From positions 1 through 64,000 of the forward strand of contig CADEFF010000012.1 in NCBI GenBank assembly GCA_902826565.1: 64,000 nucleotides of DNA, written 5' to 3'. Below, piece by piece: positions 25,611-33,823 of the stretch. Both the position numbers and the translations under genes were made by a program. Every line of letters starts with the position of its first letter. Position 1 is the first letter of the stretch. Below the pieces are notes generated by a model. It made no database searches, was not told where the DNA came from, and saw only the letters and a list, made by a program, of their open reading frames with translations. The stretch comes from an uncultured Rhodospirillaceae bacterium (GTDB lineage Bacteria; Pseudomonadota; Alphaproteobacteria; Dongiales; Dongiaceae).

Positions 25611-26603
25611 ATGCGCGTGTCGCCTGAGCCTGCCTATGCCGACATCGAGGCGGCCGCGAAGCGGCTGGCGGACGAGGCCGTCGTCACGCCGCTGCTGCGC
25701 TCGCGGGCGCTCGACGAGACGTTGAATGCGCGGATTCTCATCAAGCCCGAAACGCTGCAGCGCACCGGCTCCTTCAAGTTCCGCGGCGCCTTCAACAAGA
25801 TCAGCCGTCTCGCCGAAGCGACGCCGCGCCCGCGCGCCATCGTCGCCTTTTCTTCCGGCAACCATGCCCAGGGCGTGGCGGCGGCGGCGGCGGCGCTCGG
25901 CTTTCCCGCCACCATCGTCATGCCGGCCGACGCACCCCCCATCAAGATCGCGAACACCCGCGGCTACGGCGCCGAGGTGGTGTTCTACGACCGCTACAAG
26001 GAAGATCGCGAGGCGGTCGCGGGCGGCATCGCGGCCGAGCGCGGGGCGGCGCTGGTGCGTCCCTATGACGATCCCGACATCATCGCGGGCCAGGGCACGG
26101 TCGGCCGCGAGATCGCCGAGCAGGCGAAATCGAGGGGGCTCGCGCCCGACATCGCCCTCGTGCCTTGCGGCGGCGGCGGGCTGGTGAGCGGCACCGCCCT
26201 CGCCCTCACGCAGCATTTTCCGGCGATCCGCATTCACGCCTGCGAGCCCGAGGGCTTCGACGACACCGCCCGATCGCTTGCGCGCCATCAACGGATCGCC
26301 AACGAACCCGGCGCGCGCTCGATCTGCGACGCGCTGCTCGGCGCGAGCCCCGGCGAGATCACCTTTCCCATCAACGACCGGCTGCTGGCGGGCGGGCTCG
26401 TGGTCAGCGACCGCGAGGTCGCGGCCGCGATGGCCTATGGCTTCCGCGTACTGAAACTGGTGGTGGAGCCGGGCGGCGCGGTCGGGCTCGCGGCGTTGCT
26501 CGCGCGCAAGATCGACGTCGCGGGGCGCACAGTCGTACTCGTGCTCTCCGGCGGCAATATCGACGCGGAGGGCTTCGCGAAAATCGCCGCATCCGCACGC
26601 TGA
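25611..26603 (+). CDS. Threonine dehydratase/serine racemase-like PLP enzyme
   Basis: 330-residue fold type II PLP enzyme. The Schiff-base lysine is K56 in RTGSFKFRGAFNKI, SSGNHAQGVA is the substrate loop, and CGGGGLVSG is the phosphate-binding glycine loop. The short form without an ACT regulatory domain is typical of catabolic threonine deaminase, serine racemase or hydroxyaspartate dehydratase. The usual product is 2-oxobutyrate or pyruvate plus ammonia. I prefer the ATG at 25611 because GGGAG precedes it by 6 bases. An ATG at 25575 lacks a site. Convergent with the bactofilin gene. Confidence 0.88.
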   Translation: MRVSPEPAYADIEAAAKRLADEAVVTPLLRSRALDETLNARILIKPETLQRTGSFKFRGAFNKISRLAEATPRPRAIVAFSSGNHAQGVAAAAAALGFPATIVMPADAPPIKIANTRGYGAEVVFYDRYKEDREAVAGGIAAERGAALVRPYDDPDIIAGQGTVGREIAEQAKSRGLAPDIALVPCGGGGLVSGTALALTQHFPAIRIHACEPEGFDDTARSLARHQRIANEPGARSICDALLGASPGEITFPINDRLLAGGLVVSDREVAAAMAYGFRVLKLVVEPGGAVGLAALLARKIDVAGRTVVLVLSGGNIDAEGFAKIAASAR

Positions 26604-26694
26604 GGCGCACGGATGCGGCGATCGCCAAACGGCACGATTGCCTTGCCGGCGCCGAGGAGCCGGCGTGCGGATCAGGCCAGGACGCGGGCGCCGG

Positions 26695-27177
26695 TCAGGA
26701 GTTGACGGCGGCGACCGTCGGACTGCCGAGATCGCTCGGGCGATCCTTCTCCTTCATCGGCGAGACGTTGGCGGCCGACACCTTGCTCGCGGTATCGAGG
26801 CGCCGGCAGTGGCCTTCGAGAAAGGCACCGGGCTCGATGGCGAGACTCGTATGCATGATGTCGCCCGTGACCCTGGCGGTCTTGTCGAGCACCACGGTCG
26901 TCGCCTTGATCTGACCGCTGACCGATCCGCAGACGCGGACCGTCTCGGCGGAGAGCGACCCCTTCACCTGGGCCCCTTCGCCCACGGTCAGGGTGCGGCT
27001 CTGGATATCGCCCTCGACCTCGCCGTCGATCTGGAGGTCGCCGGCGCTGGCGAGGTCCCCGACGATGCGAAGGTCGGCGCTGATGATCGACGGCGATGCG
27101 CCCCGCGCCGGCGTGCGTGCCGGTTCGGTGGTGCTCGGCGTGTAGGCGTCGGTCGGCTTGCTACCCTTTGAAAACAT
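26695..27177 (-). CDS. Bactofilin, polymer-forming cytoskeletal protein
   Basis: 160-residue bactofilin (DUF583). The central right-handed beta-helix runs from ISADLRIVGDLASAGDLQID to TGDIMHTSLAIEPGAFLEGHC with regularly spaced Gly and Val/Ile. Both ends are polar and probably disordered. Bactofilins form membrane-associated filaments that localise cell-wall enzymes and shape stalks or cell curvature. Its start lies inside the last 17 bases of the upstream M23 peptidase gene, a pairing kept in many bacteria, which suggests the filament positions that hydrolase. Confidence 0.93.
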   Translation of the reverse strand: MFSKGSKPTDAYTPSTTEPARTPARGASPSIISADLRIVGDLASAGDLQIDGEVEGDIQSRTLTVGEGAQVKGSLSAETVRVCGSVSGQIKATTVVLDKTARVTGDIMHTSLAIEPGAFLEGHCRRLDTASKVSAANVSPMKEKDRPSDLGSPTVAAVNS

Positions 27178-28627
27178 AACGGCCTGCCTCCAGGAACTTC
27201 ATGGGATCCACGGCCTTTCCATCCACACGCACTTCGTAATGGACATGCGGACCGGTGCTCCGGCCCGAACTGCCCAGTTTGCCGATCACCTGGCGATAGT
27301 CAACCAGGGCCCCCAGCTCGACATCGATCGCCTTAAGATGCGCGTAACGCGTATGTATTCCGAGCCCATGGTCGATCTCGACCATGCGGCCATAGTCGCC
27401 GTCCCAGCCGGCGAACACCACCTTGCCGGGCGCCGTCGCCATGACTTCCGACCCGGTCTGGCTCCGGAAATCCAGCCCCTCATGCAGGGCGAGGCGATTG
27501 TTGATGGGATCCCGGCGTGTGCCGAACCCGCTCGAGAGCAGATAGTGATCCATCGGCGCGCTGAGGGGCAGCACCTGCATCACATATTGCAGCCGCTCCC
27601 AGCGCTCGACCTCGCTGTCGAGGCTCGATGCCCCGAGCATCGCGGTTTCGGCGGCGACGAGATCGGGCACGGTCGACAGATCGACGAAGGGGCCGCCCTG
27701 TCCCTGCATGACGTGCGACGCGCGATCGAGCAGGCTGTTCACGTCGAGCCCGGTCATGGCGACCGTCTTCTCCACCTGATCGACGCCGGTCTTGGTGCGC
27801 TCCGCCAGATCCTTCGCCACGGAACGCTGCGAGCTTTGCAGCGCCATGAAGCGGTTCTGCAGATCGACGAGCTTTCCCGAAAGGTCGACGCGAGCGCCCT
27901 CGATCTCGTCGCGCTCATGCGTCAGCTTCGAAACCATGCCCTGCAGCAGGGCGATGCGCTGATCCCGCTCGTCCCGTTCCGCCATGAGGGCGGCGGCCTG
28001 CGCATCCGAATTCTGCAGCGCGAGCACGACCTCTGTCTTCTCCTGGCCGAGGCGGCGGCGCATTTCCTCGTCATTCGCGATCTTGTCGCCGAGCGTGGCG
28101 ATGATATCGTTCAGCCGCTGATGCTCGATCGCAATGTTCTTGAGGTCGGTCTCGAAAATGGCGAGCTTCTGGCGGACAAGCTCGCTGGCCTCCGTCAGGC
28201 TTTCGCGGGCGGCCGCGGGCGGCCGGAGGCGATCGGTGATCCCAGACAGCTCGGCGGCACGCCCGGCATCCTCCTGGAAGAGGCCGAGGAGATAGGTCTC
28301 ATTGTCCTCGAGGCTGCTCGCGACGGTCGCGAACTGATCGTAGGCGCTGGAGATCTCGCTCATCAGGTCGGCATAGGCGCCGCGGGCGGCCTCGACCTCG
28401 TCATTCTTCTGCGCGATCTCGCGTTCGCTCACCATCACGCCGATCGAGCTGTAGACGACCCAGCCGCCCAGCAGCAGCAGGCTGCCGAAGGCAAGCTTCT
28501 GAAGCCGGGGCGAAATCCTGAAGTAGGTGACTTTCCCGTCGGCGCGTATGAGGATTTCGCGCGCCAGGAAAACATGTTGAGAGATGATATTGATCCGGAA
28601 ACGCAGTCGCCGGAACCAGTCTGGCAT
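27161..28627 (-). CDS. Membrane-anchored M23 peptidoglycan endopeptidase
   Basis: 488-residue protein with a short basic cytoplasmic N terminus, one membrane segment (about residues 47-68, KLAFGSLLLLGGWVVYSSIG), a long coiled-coil region (about residues 75-260) and a C-terminal M23/LytM domain. Zinc-site motifs are present: HEGLDFRS, and GPHVHYEVRVDG for the HxH. It should cleave peptide cross-links in the periplasm. A GGGGGACGGGAA sequence precedes the ATG. It overlaps bactofilin by 17 bases and resembles the LmdC/Csd1-type hydrolases encoded beside bactofilins. Confidence 0.92.
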   Translation of the reverse strand: MPDWFRRLRFRINIISQHVFLAREILIRADGKVTYFRISPRLQKLAFGSLLLLGGWVVYSSIGVMVSEREIAQKNDEVEAARGAYADLMSEISSAYDQFATVASSLEDNETYLLGLFQEDAGRAAELSGITDRLRPPAAARESLTEASELVRQKLAIFETDLKNIAIEHQRLNDIIATLGDKIANDEEMRRRLGQEKTEVVLALQNSDAQAAALMAERDERDQRIALLQGMVSKLTHERDEIEGARVDLSGKLVDLQNRFMALQSSQRSVAKDLAERTKTGVDQVEKTVAMTGLDVNSLLDRASHVMQGQGGPFVDLSTVPDLVAAETAMLGASSLDSEVERWERLQYVMQVLPLSAPMDHYLLSSGFGTRRDPINNRLALHEGLDFRSQTGSEVMATAPGKVVFAGWDGDYGRMVEIDHGLGIHTRYAHLKAIDVELGALVDYRQVIGKLGSSGRSTGPHVHYEVRVDGKAVDPMKFLEAGRYVFKG

Positions 28628-28904
28628 TTCCCGTCCCCCAGCTATGCATCCAACACTCGGGATTTAACTTCTGCCATTACAATGGCTTCGCGGTCGCTCC
28701 TCCTTAGCGATCTTCGCAGTTGTTCTTAAGTGTGAACCCTCACCGGTCCCCTAACCGATGGAGCTTCGGGACATGAGCGAGAGCCGTTAACCACGGCACT
28801 TCGTTGGTTTTCGGAACGTAACGGCAGCGGCTTTGGCGATCAAGAAAAAATCTCGGACAAAAGCTTCGAACGACCGGCACGAACCGCCGCAATCGCGACG
28901 TCGC
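28628..28904. other. Intergenic region between cysNC and the M23 peptidase gene
   Basis: 277 bases without a gene, less G+C-rich than the surroundings. It contains a 7-base inverted repeat, GCCGTTA at 28783-28789 and TAACGGC at 28819-28825, and a run of six A residues near 28850 that would be a T tract for transcripts leaving cysNC. No convincing hairpin directly precedes that tract. The promoter of the M23-bactofilin pair must lie here, but I cannot place it. Confidence 0.5.
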
Positions 28905-30806
28905 TCACCGGACCTGTGAAGCGATCGCTATATGCCGCTCAACATAGTCGAGAATCCTCTTGATGCTCTTCTCGACATCGAGGTCGCGCGTGTCCACGGT
29001 GAGCTCGGCCGCGTCCGGCGCCTCATAAGGTGCGGTGAGGCCGGTGAACTCGGCGATCTCGCCGCGACGCGCCTTCTTGTAGAGACCTTTCGGATCGCGT
29101 TGCTCGCAGGTCTCGATATCGGCTTCGACATAGATCTCGTGGAACGCGCCTTTCGCCGCCTCGCGCGCGCGCTGACGGTCCGAGCGATAGGGCGAGATGA
29201 AGGCGGTGATGGCGATCATGCCGGCATCCGCGAAAAGCGCGGCGACCTCGCCGATGCGCCGGATGTTCTCGGCGCGATCGTCCGGCGAGAATCCGAGATT
29301 GGCGTTGAGCCCGTGCCGGACGTTGTCGCCGTCCAGCACATAGACGTGATAGCCGCGCGCGAAGAGCTCCTGCTCGACCGCCATCGCAAGCGTGGATTTG
29401 CCGGCGCCCGAAAGGCCGGTGAACCAGAGCACGCCGCCGCGATGGCCGTTGCGCGCGCTGCGGGCCGCTTCGGGCACGCGATGCTCGACGCGACGCAAAT
29501 TCTGGCTTTTCACGGTCAGCGCATCGCGCTGGTCGGGATAGCCCTCCATGCTGACCACGCCGCCGGCGAGGATGTTGTGGCCGTCGCTGAGGGCGAAGCG
29601 GCCCGACCGCGCGAGGGTGCGCCCCTCGTCCAGCGCGAGCATGGCATGGCTGCGCAGGATCACGTCGGCCACGCCGTGGCGCGGCACCTCCACGCCGGGC
29701 CGGTCGGTCAGGCTGTCGGCATCGAAGACGCGCTCGATCTTCTGCACCGTGACCGGGCTCGAGCGCGTCAACAGCTTCAGTTGGTACGTGTTGCCGACGC
29801 GGAGCGGCTCCTGCCCCAGCCAGAAGATGCGGCCGCGGAAGACGCTGGTCTCCCTGGGCGCATCCTGCACATGGCTCGCGATCTCGCCCCGTTCGATGAA
29901 GAGCTGCTCGTCGAGCGTGATGCCGACCGATTGCCCGGCCTGCGCCACGACCGCCTTGCCGGGACGGTGCCAGCTTTCGATCGAGGCGATCCGCGCGGTC
30001 TTGTTGCTGGGCGAAAAGAGCAACTGGTCGCCGACCGAGAACCGCCCGCTTTCGACCCGACCCACGATGATGCGGCGGTCGTCGAACTTGTAGACGTCCT
30101 GCACCGGCAGGCGCAGCGGCAGGTCGGTCGGGCGCAGGGTCGGATGGAAGCTGTCCAGCGCTTCGGTCACGGTCGGGCCGCTGTACCAGCCCATGCGGGT
30201 CGACCGGTTGACCAGGTTGTCGCCGTCGCGCGCCGAGAGCGGGACGAAATAGTCGGGACGGACGCCGAGCCCGTCGAGATAGCGGATATATTGCTCGCGG
30301 ATCTCGCCGAAACGGGAGGCGTCGAACCCGACGAGGTCCATCTTGTTGACCAGCACCGCCACCTGCTTGATGCCGAGCAGATTGAGCAGGAACCCGTGCA
30401 GCCGCGATTGCTGCTGAATGCCGTGGCCGGCGTCGATCAGGAGCAGCGCCGCATCGGCGCTGGAGGCGCCGGTGATCATGTTCTTGATGAATTCGCGATG
30501 GCCGGGCGCGTCGATGATCACGTAGTCGCGCTTCTTCGTCTTGAACCAGATCTGCGCCGTGTCGATGGTGATGCCCTGGTCGCGCTCGGACTGGAATGAG
30601 TCCATGAGGAACGCCCACTCGAACGGCATGCCGCGCCGCTCGCACATCGCCTTGATGGCCTCGAGCTTGCCTTCCGGCAATGAGCCGGTGTCGTGAAAGA
30701 GCCGGCCGACCAGCGTCGATTTGCCGTGATCGACATGGCCGACGATGACGGTCCGGAGCTGCTCGCGCACCGCCTGCGCGTTCATGGAAGAACCGCGGCC
30801 GGCCAT
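28905..30806 (-). CDS. cysNC: Sulfate adenylyltransferase large subunit fused to APS kinase (CysN-CysC)
   Basis: 633-residue fusion. The N-terminal part is an EF-Tu-like GTPase (G1 GHVDHGKST, QGITIDTAQIWF, G3 DAPGHREF, G4 NKMD) that drives ATP sulfurylase. From about residue 450 follows APS kinase with P-loop GLSGAGKST and the FISPYRSDR and DPKGLYKKARRG motifs. Together with CysD it makes PAPS from sulfate. The GTPase is unusually EF-1alpha-like: DAPGHREFIKNMITGAS instead of the DTPGHEQYTRNMATGAS-type of E. coli CysN. The ATG at 30806 shares a base with the cysD stop (TGATG). A second ATG at 30785 is possible. Confidence 0.92.
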   Translation of the reverse strand: MAGRGSSMNAQAVREQLRTVIVGHVDHGKSTLVGRLFHDTGSLPEGKLEAIKAMCERRGMPFEWAFLMDSFQSERDQGITIDTAQIWFKTKKRDYVIIDAPGHREFIKNMITGASSADAALLLIDAGHGIQQQSRLHGFLLNLLGIKQVAVLVNKMDLVGFDASRFGEIREQYIRYLDGLGVRPDYFVPLSARDGDNLVNRSTRMGWYSGPTVTEALDSFHPTLRPTDLPLRLPVQDVYKFDDRRIIVGRVESGRFSVGDQLLFSPSNKTARIASIESWHRPGKAVVAQAGQSVGITLDEQLFIERGEIASHVQDAPRETSVFRGRIFWLGQEPLRVGNTYQLKLLTRSSPVTVQKIERVFDADSLTDRPGVEVPRHGVADVILRSHAMLALDEGRTLARSGRFALSDGHNILAGGVVSMEGYPDQRDALTVKSQNLRRVEHRVPEAARSARNGHRGGVLWFTGLSGAGKSTLAMAVEQELFARGYHVYVLDGDNVRHGLNANLGFSPDDRAENIRRIGEVAALFADAGMIAITAFISPYRSDRQRAREAAKGAFHEIYVEADIETCEQRDPKGLYKKARRGEIAEFTGLTAPYEAPDAAELTVDTRDLDVEKSIKRILDYVERHIAIASQVR

Positions 30807-31600
30807 CACATATACCCGTCGGCGCGCAACCGCTCGAAGGCATCCTCGGTTTCCCGGTCCATGGCGCGACCGGCGCGCTCGGGCGCGCGCGTCGCCTCGA
30901 GCTCGGCGATGATCTCCGCGATCGTCGTCGCGTTGCTCGCCATCGGGTTGGTGATGTCCTGGTCGCCGAGCGAGCGGTAGCGCTTGCCGTTCCTGGCGAA
31001 ATAGAGATCGACCACCGGGATCCGTTCGCGCTCGATGTAGCGCCAGATGTCGACCTCGGTCCAGTGCAGCAGCGGATGGATCCGCAGATGCGTGCCCGGC
31101 GGCAGGTCGGTGTTGAAATGGTCCCAGAATTCGGGCGGCTGGTCGCGGAAGTCCCACTGCCCCGCATCGCCGCGGGGACTGAAATAGCGTTCCTTCGCCC
31201 GCACCGCCTCTTCGTCGCGCCGGATGCCGGCGATCACGCCGGTGAAGCCGTGCTTGGCGATGGTGTTGCGGAGACCGAGCGTCTTGCGCGCGGCGGAGCG
31301 CGCCGCGCGCGGCAGAGTCGGGTCGGTCTCCTCCATCGGCGGGCAGTCTTCCTTGAGGAAGTTCAGATTCCATTCCTTCGCGTAGCGGTCGCGGAAGGCG
31401 TACATCTCGGGAAACTTGCGTCCGGTATCGATATGGCCGACCACGAAGGGCACATGGCCGAAGAAGGCCTTGCGCGCCAGCCACACCATGACGTTGCTGT
31501 CCTTGCCGAGCGACCAGAGCAACAGGACCTTGTCGATCCGGTTGAAGGCTTCGCGCAGGATATAGACGCTCTGGGATTCGAGCTGGTCGAGATGATCCAT
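30806..31600 (-). CDS. cysD: Sulfate adenylyltransferase small subunit (CysD), short divergent form
   Basis: 264-residue PAPS reductase-fold protein that adenylates sulfate. It has the PP-loop LLWSLGKDSNVMVWLARKAF and HIDTGRKFPEMYAFRDRYA, GIRRDEEAVRAKERYFSPRG, and the HWTEVDIWRYIERERIPVV region. It is shorter than E. coli CysD (about 300 residues). The usual RxRTLGCxPxTG segment is replaced by RYRSLGDQDITNPMASNATT, so it belongs to a separate CysD clade. Nearby reduction genes (cysH, cysI) are absent, so its role in assimilation versus sulfation of carbohydrates is open. Confidence 0.9.
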   Translation of the reverse strand: MDHLDQLESQSVYILREAFNRIDKVLLLWSLGKDSNVMVWLARKAFFGHVPFVVGHIDTGRKFPEMYAFRDRYAKEWNLNFLKEDCPPMEETDPTLPRAARSAARKTLGLRNTIAKHGFTGVIAGIRRDEEAVRAKERYFSPRGDAGQWDFRDQPPEFWDHFNTDLPPGTHLRIHPLLHWTEVDIWRYIERERIPVVDLYFARNGKRYRSLGDQDITNPMASNATTIAEIIAELEATRAPERAGRAMDRETEDAFERLRADGYM

Positions 31601-31670
31601 CGGGAAAGGGTCCGATTATCGGGTGCGGCAAGAGCGGATTAAGCGCCGGACGGGCGCGGCGCAAGGGCTG

Positions 31671-31699
31671 GCTTTAGCTCTTTGTACGGAAATCTTCAA
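31671..31699 (-). promoter_or_regulatory. Candidate promoter of cysD-cysNC
   Basis: On the minus strand TTGAAG, a 17-base spacer and TAAAGC lie about 71 bases before the cysD ATG. The next 40 bases upstream (31700-31739) are strikingly A+T-rich for this genome and contain two TTCAG copies in tandem and one CTGAA, a plausible site for a CysB-like activator. Neither promoter half is a strong match. Confidence 0.4.
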
Positions 31700-31735
31700 G
31701 GGAATATATTTCATTCTGCTGAACTGAAGTGTTAT

Positions 31736-32080
31736 TCAGCCCTGCCCGGCCGGCTTCCCCCATTCGAAAACCGCCAGCAGGCAGCCGGTCTCGGTCCAGG
31801 AGTTATGCCGCGTGCCGGGTTTGAAGCTGACGAAGGCGCCGGTGCCGAAACGCGCGCCGTCGCTGTCGATCAGCTCGCCCTCGAGCACCAGGAACTCCTC
31901 GTAGCCGTCATGGTCGTGGGCGATGGTGACCGCGCCGGGCTGCATCCGCATCAGGTAGCAGCCCTGACCCGTGGCCTTCTCGTAGCTGATCGGAAGATAG
32001 CTCATCTCCGTCTGCAGCGGGCCGTCGAGATCGTAGTCGAGGAAGGGTGTCCGCAGCGTGTCGATGACCTTCCGTTCCAT
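31736..32080 (-). CDS. Small cupin-domain protein
   Basis: 114-residue single-domain cupin. The metal-binding motifs are visible: a first motif around IAHDHDGYEEFLVLEGEL (His, His, Glu) and a second around FKPGTRHNSWTETGCLL (His). Small cupins of this kind bind Fe, Zn or Mn and act as dioxygenases, isomerases or simple sensors; function cannot be assigned. The ATG at 32080 removes an Arg/Pro-rich upstream extension that looks non-coding. Divergent from the LysR gene, with a repeat-bearing intergenic region between. Confidence 0.8.
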   Translation of the reverse strand: MERKVIDTLRTPFLDYDLDGPLQTEMSYLPISYEKATGQGCYLMRMQPGAVTIAHDHDGYEEFLVLEGELIDSDGARFGTGAFVSFKPGTRHNSWTETGCLLAVFEWGKPAGQG

Positions 32081-32203
32081 GGTTCCGTTTCCGCCTTCTG
32101 CCTGTTGCGCCTCTGGCCTGTCGCACCTCTGGATAGCACGAGGCGCTGGCCGCACGGAACGGCCCGGCGGCCGGCCGCTGGCGAGCCTGGCCGTGGCAAT
32201 GCT

Positions 32204-32279
32204 GTTCGGCCGGCACGCCGGCCCGTGCTAAATGTTCGCCCGGCACGCCGGCCCATGCCAGATGTTCGGCCGGCGCCGC
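32204..32279. repeat. 30-bp tandem direct repeat, about 2.5 copies, each with an internal palindrome
   Basis: Copies begin at 32204, 32234 and 32264 with GTTCGGCCGGC or a close variant. Copy 1 contains GGCCGGC-AC-GCCGGCC (32208-32223), a perfect 7-base inverted repeat. Copy 2 has one mismatch in it, and copy 3 breaks off at its centre. The array lies in the 239-base gap between the divergent cupin and LysR genes. It is too short and has no spacers for CRISPR. It may be an operator array, a small G+C-rich repeat element or a slippage product. Confidence 0.75.
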
Positions 32280-32319
32280 CCAAGGAGATTCGCCCGATGG
32301 CCCTTCGGCATCGCCGCGC

Positions 32320-33252
32320 ATGGTAATCCGGCAACTGCTCTATCTCGCGGCGCTTGCGCGCGAAAAGCATTTCGGGCGTGCAGCGGCGAGCTGCAATGTG
32401 ACGCAACCGACGCTCTCCGCCGCGATCCAGCAGCTCGAGGAGGAGCTCGGCGTGCCCATCGTGGAGCGCGGGCAACGCTTCAAGGGTCTCACGCCGGAAG
32501 GCCTCCGCGTGCTCGATTGGGCGCATCGCATCCTCGCCGATTGCGACGCGCTCACGCAGGAGCTGAGCGAGATGCGCCAGGGCCTCACCGGCCGGCTCCG
32601 GCTCGGCGCGATCCCGGCCGCGCTCCCCGCCGTGTCCCTGGTGACGACGCCCTTCTGCATCCAGCACCCGCGCGTCAACATCACGATCCTGTCGCAGAGC
32701 TCGATCGAGATTCAGCGTGCGCTCGACGCCTTCGAGATCGATATCGCGATCACCTATCTCGACAATGAGCCGCTTATCAATGTGCGCGCCCACCCGCTCT
32801 ATCGCGAGCGCTACATCTTCCTCACCTCGGATACCGGTCCCTTCGCCCGGCGCGAAACCCTGACCTGGGCGGAGGCGGCCGCGGTCCCGCTCTGCCTGCT
32901 GACGCCCGACATGCAGAACCGCCGCATCATCAACGGCATCTTTCGTTCGGTGAACCAGGCGCCGCAGCCGGCGATCGAGACGGACTCGATGGTGGCGCTC
33001 TGCTCCTATGTGAGTTCCGGCCATTGGTCCAGCGTCATGCCGCACACCGTTCTGCATTTGTTCGGCGTGCCGGTGGGGATGCGGGCGATCCGGCTGGTCG
33101 AGCCGGAGCCGACCCACGAAATCGGCCTCGTGGTTGCCAACCGGGCGCCGGAGCCGCCGCTGGCAAGGGCCCTGCTGGCCTCGACCATGGCCCAGGACTT
33201 CCAGTCCGCCCTCGATCTGTCGCTCAGCCGATACGCCGCCCTGTCGGTGTGA
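32320..33252 (+). CDS. LysR-type transcriptional regulator, probable regulator of formate dehydrogenase
   Basis: 310-residue LysR protein. The winged HTH occupies about residues 1-62 (LLYLAALAREKHFGRAAASC, QPTLSAAIQQLEEELG), followed by a two-lobed effector domain starting near LTGRLRLGAIPAALPAVS. It lies directly upstream of fdsG on the same strand. As I recall, LysR genes hold the same position in fds operons of other proteobacteria (fdsR), so it likely senses formate or a redox/C1 signal. An operator-like palindrome overlaps its stop codon. The ATG lacks a clear ribosome site. Confidence 0.88.
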   Translation: MVIRQLLYLAALAREKHFGRAAASCNVTQPTLSAAIQQLEEELGVPIVERGQRFKGLTPEGLRVLDWAHRILADCDALTQELSEMRQGLTGRLRLGAIPAALPAVSLVTTPFCIQHPRVNITILSQSSIEIQRALDAFEIDIAITYLDNEPLINVRAHPLYRERYIFLTSDTGPFARRETLTWAEAAAVPLCLLTPDMQNRRIINGIFRSVNQAPQPAIETDSMVALCSYVSSGHWSSVMPHTVLHLFGVPVGMRAIRLVEPEPTHEIGLVVANRAPEPPLARALLASTMAQDFQSALDLSLSRYAALSV

Positions 33253-33267
33253 TAGGATTTTCCTATC
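33251..33267. promoter_or_regulatory. Perfect palindrome, probable LysR binding site for the fds operon
   Basis: GATAGGA-TTT-TCCTATC is a perfect 7-base inverted repeat and satisfies the LysR consensus T-N11-A (T33253, A33265). It overlaps the stop codon of the LysR gene and is centred about 65 bases before the predicted fds transcription start, the usual recognition-site position for this family. Confidence 0.65.
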
Positions 33268-33287
33268 AACCGATCCATGTTTCCGAT

Positions 33288-33317
33288 TTGATCCTGATGC
33301 CTTGCAGGCCAGATACT
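33288..33317 (+). promoter_or_regulatory. Candidate fds operon promoter
   Basis: TTGATC (4 of 6) and GATACT (4 of 6) are separated by 18 bases and lie 26 bases before the fdsG ATG. The suboptimal elements fit an activator-dependent promoter served by the palindrome at 33251-33267. Confidence 0.45.
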
Positions 33318-33343
33318 TAGGAAACAACGAGTAAGGGCTAAGC

Positions 33344-33823
33344 ATGTCGTCGCCATCGCCCTGGAATGCCGAAACGGCCGCTGTACTCATCGCGGAACAC
33401 CGTGCTCTCCCGGGCGCGCTCCTGCCGATGCTGCACGCGCTCCAGGAAGAATTCGGATATATCGACCAGGCGGCAGTGCCGCTGCTCGCCGACGCGCTCA
33501 ATCTGAGCCGTGCCGAGATCCACGGCGTCATCACCTTCTATCACGATTTCCGCCGCGAGCCCCGCGGCCGGCATGTGGTGAAGCTGTGTCGCGCCGAATC
33601 GTGCCAGAGCATGGGCGCCGACCGCCTGGTCGCGCATGCCAAGGGCCGGCTCGGCGTCGATTTCCATCACACGACGAAGGACGGGCGCTTCACCCTCGAG
33701 CAGGTATTCTGCCTCGGCAACTGCGCCCTCAGCCCCGCGGTCATGATCGACGGCGAGCTGCATGGCCGCGTCGATGAAGCCGGTTTCGACCGGCTGCTGC
33801 AGGAAACGGGCAAGTCGAAATGA
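33344..33823 (+). CDS. fdsG: NAD-dependent formate dehydrogenase gamma subunit (NuoE-like)
   Basis: 159-residue thioredoxin-fold [2Fe-2S] protein. The cluster ligands are C82 and C87 in VKLCRAESCQSMG and C123 and C127 in VFCLGNCALSP. It pairs with FdsB to form the NADH-side module of the soluble cytoplasmic FdsABG complex, which oxidises formate to CO2 and reduces NAD+. The following fdsB, fdsA, fdhD and fdsD genes exclude a complex I origin, for which NuoE would stand among membrane subunits. First gene of the operon; the stop overlaps fdsB (ATGA). Confidence 0.93.
   Translation: MSSPSPWNAETAAVLIAEHRALPGALLPMLHALQEEFGYIDQAAVPLLADALNLSRAEIHGVITFYHDFRREPRGRHVVKLCRAESCQSMGADRLVAHAKGRLGVDFHHTTKDGRFTLEQVFCLGNCALSPAVMIDGELHGRVDEAGFDRLLQETGKSK

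Noticed and set aside
32204-32279. Possible CRISPR array
   Set aside because: Fewer than three copies, no unique spacers between them, and no cas genes in the window.
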